Program-made: the position numbers and the translations under genes
The notes under the pieces: model-generated
What the model was told of the DNA's origin: nothing
The model's input: only the letters and a program-made list of their open reading frames with translations
The model's database searches: none
NCBI GenBank assembly: GCA_025331565.1
Contig: JAFREQ010000091.1
Coordinates: forward strand, 1,000,001-1,064,000
Length of the DNA stretch: 64,000 nucleotides
Origin: Holacanthus passer
Taxonomy: Eukaryota; Chordata; Actinopteri; Pomacanthidae
Direction: 5' to 3'
Shown here: one piece after another, positions 32,866 through 45,345 of the stretch
How the letters are laid out: each line of letters starts with the position of its first letter
Numbering within the stretch: position 1 is the stretch's first letter

Positions 32866-35800
32866 TATTCATTTATTTATACAACCGTTCTGTTTCTGAA
32901 CAGTGGCCTGCTGCATCACAAAACACAGCTGATGAGGGCAGTGAGATTCACTCGAACAGTAAAGTTTATTAAACTATAAAAACATAAAACTAGACACTAA
33001 AATGCTCTGTTGAGCTGAAGGGAAGAGCAGAGTCGGCTGATAATTCTATACTTTTATTCCTAAATGCATTTTTAATTTATTCAATTAAATATTCTTTACA
33101 TTTCAGAGCTTTCCACCATATTTTATGGTCTTCATCTGCAAATATAACTTGCTCAAGTGTTAACACATGACCTAAGTACACATTCATTCACATGATAACA
33201 GCTGTTTGTGTATGGGATGAAATGGTAACCCCGTCTCCTTCGGCCATCCTCTGACTCCTGGTCAATGACCTTTGACCCCATTCTAAGACATCTGTATTAA
33301 CTAGTTTTGGTCTGATGTTCTGATGAACTTGGCTTTGTTAGTGCACATTCATACATACATACATATATAGTTAATAATCTTTGCTTAGTATCTTAATATG
33401 TTATATTTTCTTCAATTTTATTTCTCATTTATCAAACTTTATACCCCCGAGATAAATATCTACATAACCCTGGTAAACATTTTGCTCAATGTACCTTGGT
33501 GCTAAGAGGCCACCTAAAGCTTGGTTAGACGATTGTCCTGTTCCTCGAAGGTCCAACTGGCCAAAAACAACCATGAACTCTGCTGCATAAAAATGCCCTT
33601 GAGCCGAAAGCTGCTGTAATCCTCAGGCATTAGCATACTTTTCATTCACAGCGAGTACAACTAATTCCCCATGTGAAGGACTTGAGATAACACGTGTGCC
33701 TGTAATTCATATTCTGGGCGTGTACGAGGATTATGAGTCATGCTATCATTTAAAATAGCTGAGGGGGCATACAGATCTTCACATCACTTGTCAGCCTCCA
33801 CACACACACACTCACAGAGGAGAGATAACATGGTGTATAACAAGGGTAGTAGTGGGGAGCGAGGCGTGCTTTAACTTTCATTACTCTAGGAAAAGGCTTG
33901 TCACATTAAATGGCGACATAATGGGGAGAGATGGAGAGAGAGGAGTGGCAGGGAAACAAGAGCAATGACTGAATTACACGGTATGAGGAAACAAGAAGTT
34001 GGGTGGTGAGAGGGAGGTGGAGGGGAAGTGAGGGCTGAGGAAACCAAGATATTAGTGGAGAGGCAGAAACACAAATTTCACTGTTTTACAACAAACAAAA
34101 CACAAAGAGAAAAGTCCAGCTCACAATTATGGTGATTGAAGCATTTTGATGATAAAACATGATTCAAAATAACCTCATTTGAAATCAGCATTGTGGTTTA
34201 TTGTGATCAGCATTTCATCTATTTTTTTCTGCTTCTGAGTATCTACTGTATAAAAGCCGAGGTAAAAACAATTTTCTTGCAAGAAACCTGTTTCACAGTC
34301 TTCAATAGGTGATTCATCACCCAGCCTGAGTATGAGGAGCTGTCCCTGAAATACTGCTCACCTCTTGTTTCCTCTGGTTTGCTACAGTGCTCAATACTTA
34401 AAGTTGACAAAATTTGGGCTTGTCCCACAGTGCACAGTTTCTTCAGTGTCTTCTGTAACCTAAAAGCTACACACATATTAGCAATGGACCAAATGGATAT
34501 GTCAAGCATAGGCTTTCTTCACATTCCAAAACGTTGTGCATCTTAGTTTTCAGACTTTGAGGTTGTTTTTTTCCCCCATATTTCCAAAACCGAAAGCGAA
34601 ACGTAACTATGTATTACATAGCTGCTAACAGTGACATGCGGAACCAACATACTACCTTCAGTTCCAACCTAATGTGATTTTTATTTTTTTTTACTATATT
34701 ATTATATGTGACAACAAATTACTTTAGAAAAAATATGTGTTGGGGACTGGAACATCTACTGCACATGAGCCAAGGTATTACGTTAAGAGTACCACTGGCA
34801 GTCCTGCTCTTTGTTTGGTTTGGGATTCCAGCACCAGCCAAGCATTCGTTGGACAGTATTAAGTTCACCAGATTCACTGGCAATTGAATTCTTACTTTGT
34901 CCAGCTTTTCAGAAACAGACAAACATTTCCCCACTGTTCTCTTCTTCACTGAATGAACTTCAAATGCAAACCACTGCAGAATACCAGGTAAAAAAAAATG
35001 TACATTTGTGTTTCCCACACAAGGTTTGTGACTGAATCATGGATTGTACAGAGTGCGAAGGTCACAGATGGGGCTACAATGACCTCGGCTTTTGTTGCTT
35101 CATGTTTGTGCATGTTAGGACTCAGGTGGACACATCACACCAGGGTTATGGCATGTTTTTGAAGATAATGGTTAAAGACGGTGAAGAAAAGGAAATGCTG
35201 GTTGCTGTGTTTTTTAAAAATTCAAGTACATAAGACAAACAGTAAGCAAACATGGACATTCTCTTTGTTTCTTCTCGCATTAGCAGCCTTTGATATCAGA
35301 GGTTCCAACCAGCACATGGATGCAGCACCACAACTGCCTTTTCAAATCAAATGTAGTCATTTAACATGCTGGAGGAAAAGTACAGTCCTGGTGACAATGA
35401 GTAGTGAATATTAAGAGAAATATGATCATTTCTTTCACTGATTCTTTAACATCCTGAAATAATAATAATCTGCCGCTGAGTAGGATCTTATTTTTCTGTA
35501 CAACATGTATGAAATATGCACCAGGAGCCATAAGTCTTCAGAAATGAGTAGTGTTTTTAATTGGAATTAAAAAACATGAAAGTCTAAAACAATCAAGTTA
35601 ATCAGAGCCGTTGATTCTTTGATTTACAAAGCTCCAACTTGAATGCAACCCTGCTGTTGATGAGCAGTGCTGATTTCTGATTAGATCTCATCTAATATAA
35701 TTACTCCCTCTTACAAGAGAGTCTGGCTTCCTGTTGATGTCCTACATGTTCTTTCCTTTCCATCCTTCCTTTGTCATCTTTTTGCCATTTTCCTTCCCTT

Positions 35801-37640
35801 ATAGCGTCTCCCTTTCAGTTCATTGTTCTTCTCCTCCTTTTGATCTCCTCTCCTCTTCTCTCCTCTCTACTTCCTCTGCATGAACGGGAGATCCCATTAG
35901 CTGAGAACAATTTCCCAATCAGGACAGCAGTTTGATTATTTAGCCAACAGTATCAGTGAAGAGGAGAGGACATGTTCACACAGAGAAATCATCATCACCT
36001 CATCAGTTCTGAGAAGGAGGAGGTTTAGATCATACTTTAAAGTAAAAAGTTGAAAGGTTATGATTAAAAACGATGACTAACTTTTTAATGCATCCATGTG
36101 GGCAGCCTGTCTCATGCTCCTTCCACCTACAGTGTGCTTCTCATCATGCATATGAAAAGGGTTGGCCTGACATGAAATGATATATCATTTTGATGTCATT
36201 CAGTGCAACTGTTCTCCCAGTCAGAGGCCAGTCATGACTTTTTGTCAACCCCCAGAGCTAACCAAAGTTCCAACATTTGCCTTGCCAGAAATTTAAAGTG
36301 ACTTAACGCGGACCCTCCAAAGTACACTGAGAGCCCTCCAGAGATGGTTCCTTCTGCTGTCCAAGTTATTTATTGTGACAGAGATGTTGCTGCTTGTCAG
36401 CCTTCTAAGAGGACATTGCAAATTAATGACACACACAGAAAGTAACAGACAGTTTTTTTTTTAGTTTTTTTTTAATAAAATGATGTTTAAAATAACTTTA
36501 AGAGTAAAACTGATGTGTGTACAAGTAAACGTCAGTCCCGTAGAGTGGTACATTAATGCATCCCTCTCTAAAAGCTGTATACGTAATCTTCACTGCCCCG
36601 CAGTGTAACAGCAGCTAAAGTTACACTAAAATTAGCCATGGTTCCCGCTTTTATTAAAGCAACTAGGAAAAGTAGTAATTCAGTCATTTCTACTCACACA
36701 ATCAAATATAAGGCACACTGAGCTTATGTGATGCCTGATCACTTCAGCCACTGAGTTATGGATAGTTGTTGTTGTTGCTAATTAATGGAAGCTAAACTTT
36801 TATCGTAAGTAAATTGCAGAAGTTCTTCTTCTCTTGTTTTTGGCAGTTACCAAACAGCTTCAGGACACAAAGACGGACTGCAGTCAGATCTGTGATCTGG
36901 CCAACAGAGAGGCATATCTGTAGCCAAGTTTATATTAAAGTTTCTTAAATATAATCTGTACAAGAGGCTTGAAATGACAAGTGTAAATGGCCTTGCTGTT
37001 TCTTAGTTACAGCTAAGAACACTGTCAGACTTTGATTGGGTGACTAAATAATTAGATTTTAGTCTTTCAGTAGCAAAACATGCAGACGTTACATCACCGT
37101 TTTTCATGGAGCTGCACATTTGTTGGGGACTTTAGTTTACTAGGCCACTCGAGACTTCCAGTATTTAGAAATGTAAATTATTCAGAAGCCATTAAAGTGA
37201 CATTTTAAAATGCTGGGAAATAATTTAGTATGTGTATACTCGAGTGTCAGAAAAATGGAAATTAGGTCCTAGTAGCTCAATGTGTAGAGATAATATCATA
37301 AGCGTTACACACAACCTCCATAAAGTGGAAATCCTATTAGTGAACAGAGTGTGTGTGCACATTTGTTTTAATCTGTTAGAATAACTAAAGCAAATACATA
37401 TGCATGTTTTTAATGTCTTTCAGAAGCAAGAAGTGATAAATACACATTTTCCAGGACAGGTTTGATGTACTGTGTCGTCAAATAAATTGATGAAAAGTGC
37501 AAATAAGAAGCACACAAAACTTTAAACAGCTCATTTATCCAGCCAAAGAGACAAAAATGGGGGGAAAAAGTCTTTAGATTGAGAAATACACAGAGTCCTA
37601 TTTTTTTTTAATCATTACTGAACCTTGCTTTTGAATGACA
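32866..37640. other. Plain intergenic sequence
   Basis: Holds a TTTA/TTCA run (about 32860-32882), an ACAT run (33350-33365), a polypyrimidine stretch (35750-35880) and T-runs at 36452-36475. The 37266-37310 text 'gtagctcaatgtgtagag' looks faintly like a tRNA A-box but nothing supports a tRNA. No gene was seen. Confidence 0.5.
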
Positions 37641-37646
37641 GCTGCA

Positions 37647-37712
37647 GCCCAAGTAGCCTAATGGATAAAGGCCTGACATCTTAAGCCAGAGATTGCGGGG
37701 TGATTGACAGCC
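37647..37712 (+). pseudogene. tRNA-Arg-like fragment (tRNA-derived pseudogene or SINE head)
   Basis: 'GCCCAAGTAGCCTAATGGAT' followed by 'AAAGG' reads as an acceptor 5' strand and D-arm with internal promoter A-box. Next come an anticodon-arm-like 'ctgacatcttaagccag' and 'agattgcggg' as variable loop and T-stem start. The pattern is closest to eukaryotic tRNA-Arg. The T-loop/B-box (expected GTTCGA-like) reads 'gtgattg', and no 3' acceptor strand pairs, so it is not a functional tRNA. No repeat body or tail is obvious downstream. Confidence 0.5.
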
Positions 37713-37719
37713 GAGAGGT

Positions 37720-38753
37720 GCAGTGGAAGGTGGATAGATGGAAAAACCTTCTCTGTGGGTCTAAGCTGTTTTGCAGCATCATGGTGTCTTGCAAGTTTTG
37801 AAAACTCATTCCACTTTTTTTTCCTTTTTTTTCATTGACTGTCTCCTCTCTTGCCTCCAATAGCTCCAATAACTCAAGACATTTACTTTGCCAATATAAA
37901 TACATGTACACAGTCGGTTCTATCCGTCCTGTCATTTTCAGACTGATTCTGTTTTATCAGCTCATCTGTTTGTCTGTTTATTTGACTTAAAAGCCTAACC
38001 AGGGACGGAGACTCCAATTTAGCTTCAGTTAGACGTCCTGTGTACTTACATCTGTTGCATTGATCTGATGATGATCTCACTTAACTGACAGAGGACTTTC
38101 CCCATTTTCACATCAACCAATCAGATCAGTGAGCCAATTATCTTGTTGTTGTTCAAGCTTATAAATCTGTTACCTTTTTTTAGTGCTGCCAGCTGTGTGA
38201 TTGATGCGATCCACCTCCGCCCCCTCAGTCACATTCAGAACCCGCTGACTAATGATGACACAAACACAAAGCAAATACCTAATAGAGTAATTTAAGAAAA
38301 AAAAAAAGTGTGCTTCAGTTCTTTTCCCTGAATCTGTGTGAACATCTCTCATTTAGATCAAAGAGAGGAGACTGTTTGTTTGTGTGTCTGTGTGCAAATC
38401 TGGAGTCTGCACTAATGGTTTTTGGCAAAGTGTTTAAAGTGTGTGAGTCTCTCGTCACTCAGTGCAATGTGTGTGTGCCTTTGTGTGTGTGTGTGTGCAG
38501 TGCAACAGATCTGTTTTTCTTCAGGGTTATGTGTGTGGTGTGTGTGTTCTGATGATTAGAGGTAAAGGCATTTGGGCTACAGCTATAGCTGTTAGCAATC
38601 GTGATAATGTGCCCAATGGACAGCAAAGACTTTTTAGTCACACACAAACACACATACACACATTCAGTATATACGTAACCAAAACGTTTGACTTAATCAG
38701 ACAGGCAACATCACCCACATGGGAAACACAAATTACAACTAAGACAGAAGCAT

Positions 38754-38754
<1 letters not shown>
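37720..38754. other. Plain intergenic sequence
   Basis: GT-rich patches occur around 38460-38550. No gene was seen. Confidence 0.5.

Positions 38755-38786
<32 letters not shown>
38755..38786. repeat. (CA)n microsatellite
   Basis: About sixteen uninterrupted CA units. Confidence 0.95.
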
Positions 38787-38790
<4 letters not shown>

Positions 38791-40260
38791 GTTACTGTGA
38801 TGAAGTTTGGCGTGGATCTAAGTTCCGAAAGTGCCCGAGGTAAAATAAATACACAATTAAACTGATGGAGTGTCGGAAGCAGCATTTATCAAATTGAGGA
38901 ACACACACACAGTCATCTCTCTCCAATATGATTTTAACAGTGATGGGACAGCACTCTGCAACTGCCACTAGCATGAAGGACACTTTTTGACGAGTGACTG
39001 TCACATTATGATGCCACTTATAATGTAGACATGTGATTTAACATTTTATGTAAGAAGGAGATCAAAAAAGATTCTCTTTATTTTTGAGATGGAAACAAGA
39101 ATATGAAGACTTTGTTTTATAGCTGCAAAATTCAAATGTGAAAAAGCTGAAATAAAAATTTGTTCATGTTCATTTCAACAGGGACCTCACGAAGCACTTT
39201 GAGTTTACATTATTACATTTTGAGTGTATGGAGGTTGTGTTGTTTAGACGTGTGGTGGAGAACTGAACTTTAGTGATCCCAGTAAAGTGGAGCTATAGAA
39301 AGGATCTCAGTGAAGCAATTTAAAAAGTTTTGATACAAGCTATTGTCATGACGGAAAACTAAATGAATGAATAAGACCCAGGTTTCAAATAATTCTTCAT
39401 TTATTCATTCAGTCGTTTAAGGGATGTTTGTTTACAACTTATTTCATTTTTGTTGTACCCATCACTGTAATAAACAAGTTCAATGCTGAGATCTTGGAAT
39501 GTGGGAACATCGCCCAAAAGAAGCCAGATGGCTGGAAAATATCTATTGTACCTTATGTTGCAATATGCTATCAGTCTGTGACTATTCTTACAATATATCA
39601 TTAATACCATCCCAGTATTCTAATGCATAATGTCCATACATACAACACTCCTATCATACCAGGCCATCTGGTATCACATGACTTGTGGAGACATTTGCAA
39701 CTATTCCTTGATGTAAATTCTGTTATATTGTACATGCAGGAAGTTCAGATGTTTTCCATTGTGTTCCTGCAGGTATGCACTGGATGGTCATTGCAAACTG
39801 TTGCCTAGGTTCAGTGGTTTCGCTGGGAGCTTCCACAGGGCTTTTTACTTTGTCCACCTGGTGACACTGGTTAATATTACGCATTTTCTCTGTTTCATTA
39901 TGCCTTAAAACCTAAATGAATGTTTTGTTATCATGGTTTAAGAAGAAGGAGGAAAAAGCTTGTCCAGTAAATTTTAAAGCCCTCAGGAAATAATTGTCTA
40001 ACATTGTGAATATACAGCACAATCACTGGCTAAGCCGTAAACATTGTTTTGTTGTAATAGCAAAGACATGTAGATTATTTGTATGCTGCTTACATTTTAT
40101 ACATTTTATAGAAAAATGCGGACAGTGCTGCTTTATTCTCATGAGAGAGATCCAGATGTGCAGTGACCATGATGACAAAGTGTTTTCTATTGTCTTCTGG
40201 CAGAGAGCAAAATAAATGGTGAAAGCAGTTTCTTGGGTATCTCATCTATGATCAGTTAAC
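38787..40260. other. Plain intergenic sequence
   Basis: No coding motif or element end was recognised. Confidence 0.5.
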
Positions 40261-40261
40261 A

Positions 40262-40470
40262 CCCATTCTCCCCCACTAACTGCACTAGAGGGATAAACCT
40301 CCATCCTCCAAAACATAGTTGCTTGTGTTTTGATGATGGTGTTGGAGAGTTCTGTCTAACATGTCACTTGCTCCCACAGGTGTTCAGGTGGGTTGAGATC
40401 TGGTGACCGTGAAGGTCATAGCACGTTTCAAATCATTTTCACACACATTAGACCATTAATTTGTTCAATA
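40262..40470 (-). pseudogene. Tc1/mariner transposase C-terminal scrap
   Basis: The minus strand reads 'PSRSPDLNPPEHLWEQV' at about 40372-40422, preceded by a stop in place of the usual Trp. S-P-D-L-N-P-x-E-x-x-W is the conserved block carrying the third catalytic acidic region of Tc1-type transposases. Further 3' (to about 40262) the sequence 'LSNTIIKTQATMFWRMEVYP' runs on in the same frame. Neither the rest of the domain nor terminal inverted repeats could be found, so it is a short relic. Confidence 0.65.
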
Positions 40471-41980
40471 TGTTATTCATTTTGCTTTAGTTTGACATCC
40501 ATCTGTAACGCTATTTTAATATCGAAGAGAGTTGCCTGATGTACTGAAGGACAGATTCACTTTAAGGGTTTCTTTAAACAGACCAGAATGATTGCACATA
40601 ACTCTGTCAATAGTGCTAAATCTTATATACAGTGTTCACATTTATTGAGAATATGATATGCTGGAAAAATAGCAGCAGCTGAAAAATGTTCTGGAAGTGA
40701 ACATGTGGATCACCCCAAACTAACATGCCCCATGTTTGGAGAGTTGCTCTAACAGGATTCTGGCAACAAAATCTTCAGTATGTCATTATGAGACTTTGCA
40801 CAGAATTCCCAGGCTTCATCCAGAAAATCAAGAAAATGAAATATTTCATTTAGCAGCATAAAGCCAACACGTTTTCATTTTGAACATCCTACAAAAACAG
40901 TTAAACTTGGTGTCCCTCAGTCCAAATAGGTCTGAAGGGGTTTGCCTCAATTTGGGGTGGAGGTACGAGGGCAGGTACATAATGTGAAAGTGGCTTGTCT
41001 GCTTTTCTTGTTGCTGGTTTCATTTCTGCTGCAGTCTGATCCTCCTCTGTCTGCATTGTCTGTATCGGTGTCTCTCAGTGTCTCTCTGTCGTGGTTTCTC
41101 CTCCCCTTCAGCAGCAACATTGGTTTTCTCCCTGCCTGTCTGCTCTTTCTCTGTGTCTGTCTCTGTGAAGTGAACTTTCATTCATGTTTGCAACTTTCTC
41201 ACCTTGGTTGCTGCAAATTAGACTGATTGCAGCTGTGTTGCCACTTTTCACTGTCTTACATTTGCATGACATCTTGCCAATTCCTTTTTTTCAAGTTCCA
41301 TCAACCTGTTTTAGCTTTAGGCTGCATTGCCTTACATTAAAAAGACACATTTATGCATTAAATTAGTTGTCCAGTATTTGGGCTCTTGGTCACAGCACAG
41401 CCACTACTACTAATTCATCCTGGGACAAATGTTAACTTACTGGGCTCTTTAGCTTGAAGCCAGATTATCCATCACTAAAAAACATTTTAAAAAGCATCAG
41501 ATATCTTTGCAAAGAGGTTGCATACTTGGGCTCCACTCAACATTCCAAAGATCAAATGAAAATGGATTTGTCAGCATTGGATGGATGTAACAAAATGCTC
41601 TAATTGTAATAATGATAAATTGGATAGTCATGGTACGACCACCATTACCTCTCACTGGTGCTCTCAGATAGATATTGCCCCTATGCTTGTTTTTAAAAAG
41701 AAACAAAGAAGAAATCCACCGACATATGAAGGTTATAATTTTGTGTTTTTTTAAAACACTGCTTATCAAAATAAATGTTGCTGCTGCTCTCTGACTGGGG
41801 ATACACTCATCATTTCAATGCGTTTCTACTCTCTACTCATGTATACATTATTTATTGGGACTTTGCTCCTCACTATGTAAAATGCTTTTTATGGAGATGA
41901 AGTTTGTACAGACTAACAACAATTTTTAAAAAAAAAGCCCTCTGGAATCATATTTAAAACAAATTCAGCAATACACTATA
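40471..41980. other. Plain intergenic sequence
   Basis: CT-rich patch at 41040-41165 gives an open frame with no domain. No element recognised. Confidence 0.5.
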
Positions 41981-41981
41981 A

Positions 41982-43223
41982 CCCTCCTGTTGTTTTTGGC
42001 TCACATTTGACCTATTTTCAATGTTTTTCTATCTGAACTACAGGTTTATTTCGTCTAATTGCCATAAAAATAAGATGGATTGTTCCATACTATGCTCAAA
42101 TTATTCATTAATTGTGGGTGCTTTAAGTAAATGTATAGCATCTGTGGTCTTCCTGGGACAAATATAACCTGGTGATGCAATGGGACAATGGGTCACACAA
42201 TTGTGCTTTGTGAACACACATACACACACATTTAAAGCTACAGGCACGTCAGTCCGATTTCATCCAGACGTTTCCCTTCATGAGGATCAGAGCTTCCATA
42301 CAATGCTCACACACACACACACAGAAAAGTATACACACAAACTGATTATCGACAGTCACTCAAGGTGAGTATGACTGTCCTCTCCATTGGCTTGTCTCCT
42401 TGTGGGTCTTCAGATGGCTACACAGGCCGATCCGTGATCCACATACTTTATGCAGTGTGTTCAGGGGGGAATGGTGGTGGTTGGTGGTAGCTGAGCCTTT
42501 TTCTCTGTCTCCTTGCATTGCTGTTGCTTTGTCTCTGCGGCAGGGCACATTTCCATTTCATGAGCTGCTCCTTCCTTCATGGATTTCTTCCAAGTGTGCC
42601 TGTTCAGAGCAGCATGTTCCCGGCTGCTCAACGTGATGTATGTGGAATTTCTTCAGACTAGCCTTTATATTGTCCTTGAAGCATTTCCTTTTTCTGCTGG
42701 GGGCACGCTGACCTTCCTTCAGCTGCTGGGGAAACATGTGTTGGACATACAGATGACATGGTTTGTCATTTGGGGTGGTGATGTTGATCATGTCGGCTTT
42801 ATCCAGAACTCCGATATTGGTGTATCTGTCCTCCTAGAGTGAAGTTGGGTTAAAAGGTGCAAGAAAGAATTGGGTGATAAATTATACTTTATGCTTTATG
42901 AACAGTTAAACCAGACTGGGTGAATTTTGACTTGGAAAACAACAGATGTCATTACGTGCTGCTTTGAAAAATTTTGAAAATGGTTTCAAAACAGTATCCT
43001 GTTTAAACTTTGACATATACCAGTGTGTTTTTTTTTTTTCAATTTTGTTTATTCATTTTTTTATTCTACTCAAAAGCAAGGTATTATTTTATATAAGTGG
43101 GGTTTATTGACAATACTGGATGATGATTTATACTTCATGCTTCATGAACAGTCAAACCAGAACGGGTTAATACTGACCCAGGAGGACAAAAGTCACACAT
43201 TTTACAGGAAGATGATACAAGGG
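41982..43223. mobile_element. Degraded piggyBac-like non-autonomous element (composite)
   Basis: The left end CCCTCCTGTTGT (41982) matches the first ten bases of the intact piggyBac terminus at 7926. The right end reads ...ACAAGGG then TTAA at 43224-43227. The left flank is ATAA rather than TTAA, so that side is mutated. Near the right end a ~50-base block ('ttatactttatgctttatga', 42878-42930) recurs as 'ttatacttcatgcttcatga' (43127-43175), a direct duplication about 248 bp apart. A LINE fragment lies inside (42340-42842). The pairing of left and right ends is my inference. Confidence 0.45.
42340..42842 (-). pseudogene. LINE ORF C-terminal fragment (minus)
   Basis: The minus strand reads 'LYVQHMFPQQLKEGQRAPSR' and 'KRKCFKDNIKASLKKFHI' (about 42640-42760), then further 3' 'KVCGSRIGLCSHLKTH' (about 42400-42450). 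A short basic 'leh-KEGxR--xR-kR-KD--K-sLk' block followed by a C-terminal Cys/His motif with 'SRIGL-SH' is typical of the extreme C-terminus of a class of animal non-LTR retrotransposon polyproteins. Reverse transcriptase motifs are absent, so only the last ~150 codons were inserted or survive. Frames are broken between blocks. The clade is not determined. Confidence 0.55.
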
Positions 43224-43689
43224 TTAAACATGTCATAGCTGAGACCAAAACAAATCTGTGTGATAAAAATGAGAAATACATGGCTGTAAATGAAAAAGAG
43301 AACAAGATGAAGAGTCTGTAGCCATGCTGGCAGTTCTGATGCTGTGTGTTCAACACGAAGCAAATTTAAGGGCGGCTACGATTACAAAGTCAACAGAAAG
43401 ATACAAATTTGCCTGGGGCAGCACGAGAAGACAAGTTTGCAAAAAAATTTGCCTATTTCAAAGTTTTATGAATCTGCTTCCTGAATGCACAGAGACAAGA
43501 GGAAACAGGAGACTGGATGGTGAAGCTCCTGGAGTTCCAGGTGAGTTCTGAGTTCAGTCAGAGGCTGAGCTGAACACTAAGCACACAGACATGCTCCCAC
43601 ATATATGTATGCTCGGTACGCTCTGTGCAGCCGCCACATTAGCTGCTTGAGGTGAATAAATACAGGTCAAATTCACTGAAATGTTATGA

Positions 43690-43838
43690 AGCGAAAATTT
43701 ACTTTGCTCTGCCTGAACACATTGTGAGGCTATTTAGACATAGCAATGCTTTGTTCTAAATGCTTACATCAGCACTCTAACATGCTCACAATGACAATGC
43801 TAACATGATGATGTTGAGGCAATGGTTACCGTGGTCAC
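43690..43838 (-). repeat. High-copy teleost interspersed repeat, copy 3a (outer part)
   Basis: 'tgctcacaatgacaatgcta' plus 'acatgatgatgtt' corresponds to the reverse complement of the block at 30728-30870. It stops at about 43838, where LTR-like sequence begins, and the inner units resume at 44275 in the same orientation. Confidence 0.5.
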
Positions 43839-44100
43839 GGTCACAGTTTCTACCTGCCATACTTCTATTCTCACTCTCCCCGCCTCTGCCTCTCTCCACC
43901 TGCCAGCCACTCCCACCTCATCTGCTCACCTGTGCTCTCACCTGCAACCAATCACAATCAAGCCAGTATTTAAACCCCACCGGATCATTCATTCTTTGCC
44001 AGATTGTTCTTTGCTACATGTGAGACTTTCCAGTGTTATCTATAAAGACAGAAATAATAAACAAACAATGATAGAGAAATAGAGTTTTTTTCCCAAAAAA
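43839..44100 (+). mobile_element. LTR-like fragment related to the 6104-6899 LTR
   Basis: The blocks 'cacctgccagccactcccac' 'ctcatctgctcacctgtg', 'accaatcacaatcaagccag' and the TATA-like 'tatttaaacc' correspond in order to 'cacctgccagcctctcccac', 'ctcatcatctcacctgtgg' and 'ctatataagcc' in the U3 of the solo LTR at 6104. I could not define TG...CA ends or a duplication, so the limits are approximate. No internal coding sequence follows. Confidence 0.55.
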
Positions 44101-44274
44101 AATCTTTATCCAGGCAAAGGCTATGGAGTGAACCAACGCCATGACGAATGACAATGTGATTTTAAATAAGGTTTTCCTACTTACAGTTCAGAAGTTCAAG
44201 AGTCACTTCAGCTCTTTGATCATGAAAAAGTAAAACACTATTGGAAATGTTGACAGGGAGATGGCTAAATGAAA

Positions 44275-44465
44275 AGTGGATAGATGAAAAGTCAGGGATA
44301 GCCATAGTTACTGAGAGGAATAGCTCTGCCAAATGTAATGGCAATTCATCAAATTGCTGCAGAGACATTTTACTCTGAACCAAATATTCTAACCTGCTGG
44401 TGGCACTTGATGTAAAGTCAGAAGATCATCAAAGCCAATAGAATTCATCCATCATTTAACTCTGG
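44275..44465 (-). repeat. High-copy teleost interspersed repeat, copy 3b (inner units)
   Basis: 'ggtggcacttgatgtaaagt' and 'agaattcatcc', preceded by 'aatggcaattcatcaaattg', match the paired inner units also seen at 57725-58060. Together with 43690-43838 it looks like one copy interrupted by the LTR-like fragment. Confidence 0.5.
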
Positions 44466-44689
44466 ACCAACCAAGCATTTCCATTCTTAGAGCTCCTCGG
44501 TGTGGTAACTGAACAAAGTGAAATCAGATTTGTGCTTGAAGTTTCCAAAAATGCAAAATGTAATCATAATTGATGCTTCCTCAAAACCTGAGACATTATT
44601 CATTTCGTAAAATTTATAAAATTTCATAAAATTGGGAAGAGAAACAGGTGGTTCATGTCTTCACTCTTCTGACTTCTCTACTGTATTTA

Positions 44690-45345
44690 CAGAGTTGACG
44701 GCTTTAAACCCAAAATCATGTGTTACCCAACTGAATCTGAGGCTGCAGGGATGTAAACAAGTCATCACACAGATCACACGACATGATCACAGCTTTCCAG
44801 CGTAAACTTGACCTATGGAAGTCCCAAGTGAAACAGGATAATCTTGTCCACTTTCCTGTTTGTCAAAGCATCTCAGCCTCAGTTCCCAGTGCTTTTTCAT
44901 GTGATCGATTGGCTACCAGATTGAACCGGTTAATGGCGGAGTATGATCGGCGCTTCGCTGACTTTAAAGCTCAGCACTCAGGCTTTGACATTTTTGCCAA
45001 TCCTTTCACCACCGACGTCGGCAGTGCGCCCCACAACCTTCAGATAGAGTTAATAGAGCTTCAAAGCGATAGTGGCCTCAGAGCAAAGTTTCAGGATGCT
45101 GCAGTTGAAGACTTTTACCGTCTCCTGCCCCCCCTGGTTTGATGCCACAGCTCCAACACCTATCTGTGTGAACAGATGTTTTCAATCATGAGTCTGAACA
45201 AGGCCAAGATCACAGATCACGCATCACTGATGACAACCTTCATGCTGTTCTACGGATTGCCTCAGCACAAAGACCTCAACCAGACATTGACACACTGGCC
45301 ACAGGAAAACGGTGTCAGACATCCGGCCAGAAAATACACAAGTAA
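44690..45345 (+). pseudogene. hAT-superfamily transposase pseudogene (GTF2IRD2/ZBED-like), C-terminal half
   Basis: hAT transposases end in a dimerisation domain. The + strand reads 'LRLQGCKQVITQIT' (about 44730-44775), shifts frame, then runs open for 119 codons (44783-45142): 'ITAFQRKLDLWKSQVKQDNL', 'RRFADFKAQHSGFDIFANPF', 'LQIELIELQSDSGLRAKF'. A further frame change leads to 'SNTYLCEQMFSIM' and 'NLHAVLRIASAQRPQPDIDTL' (about 45155-45300), the core of the hAT C-terminal domain. This resembles the transposase-derived part of vertebrate GTF2IRD2-like proteins. The N-terminal BED finger and catalytic Asp/Glu blocks are not present. A GTAAGC...TTTTCAG pair (45341-45470) could be an old intron. 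Confidence 0.75.

Noticed and set aside
37266..37310. A second tRNA-like A-box ('tagctcaatgtgtagag')
   Set aside because: No D-stem pairing, no B-box and no acceptor; a 17-base resemblance is not enough.
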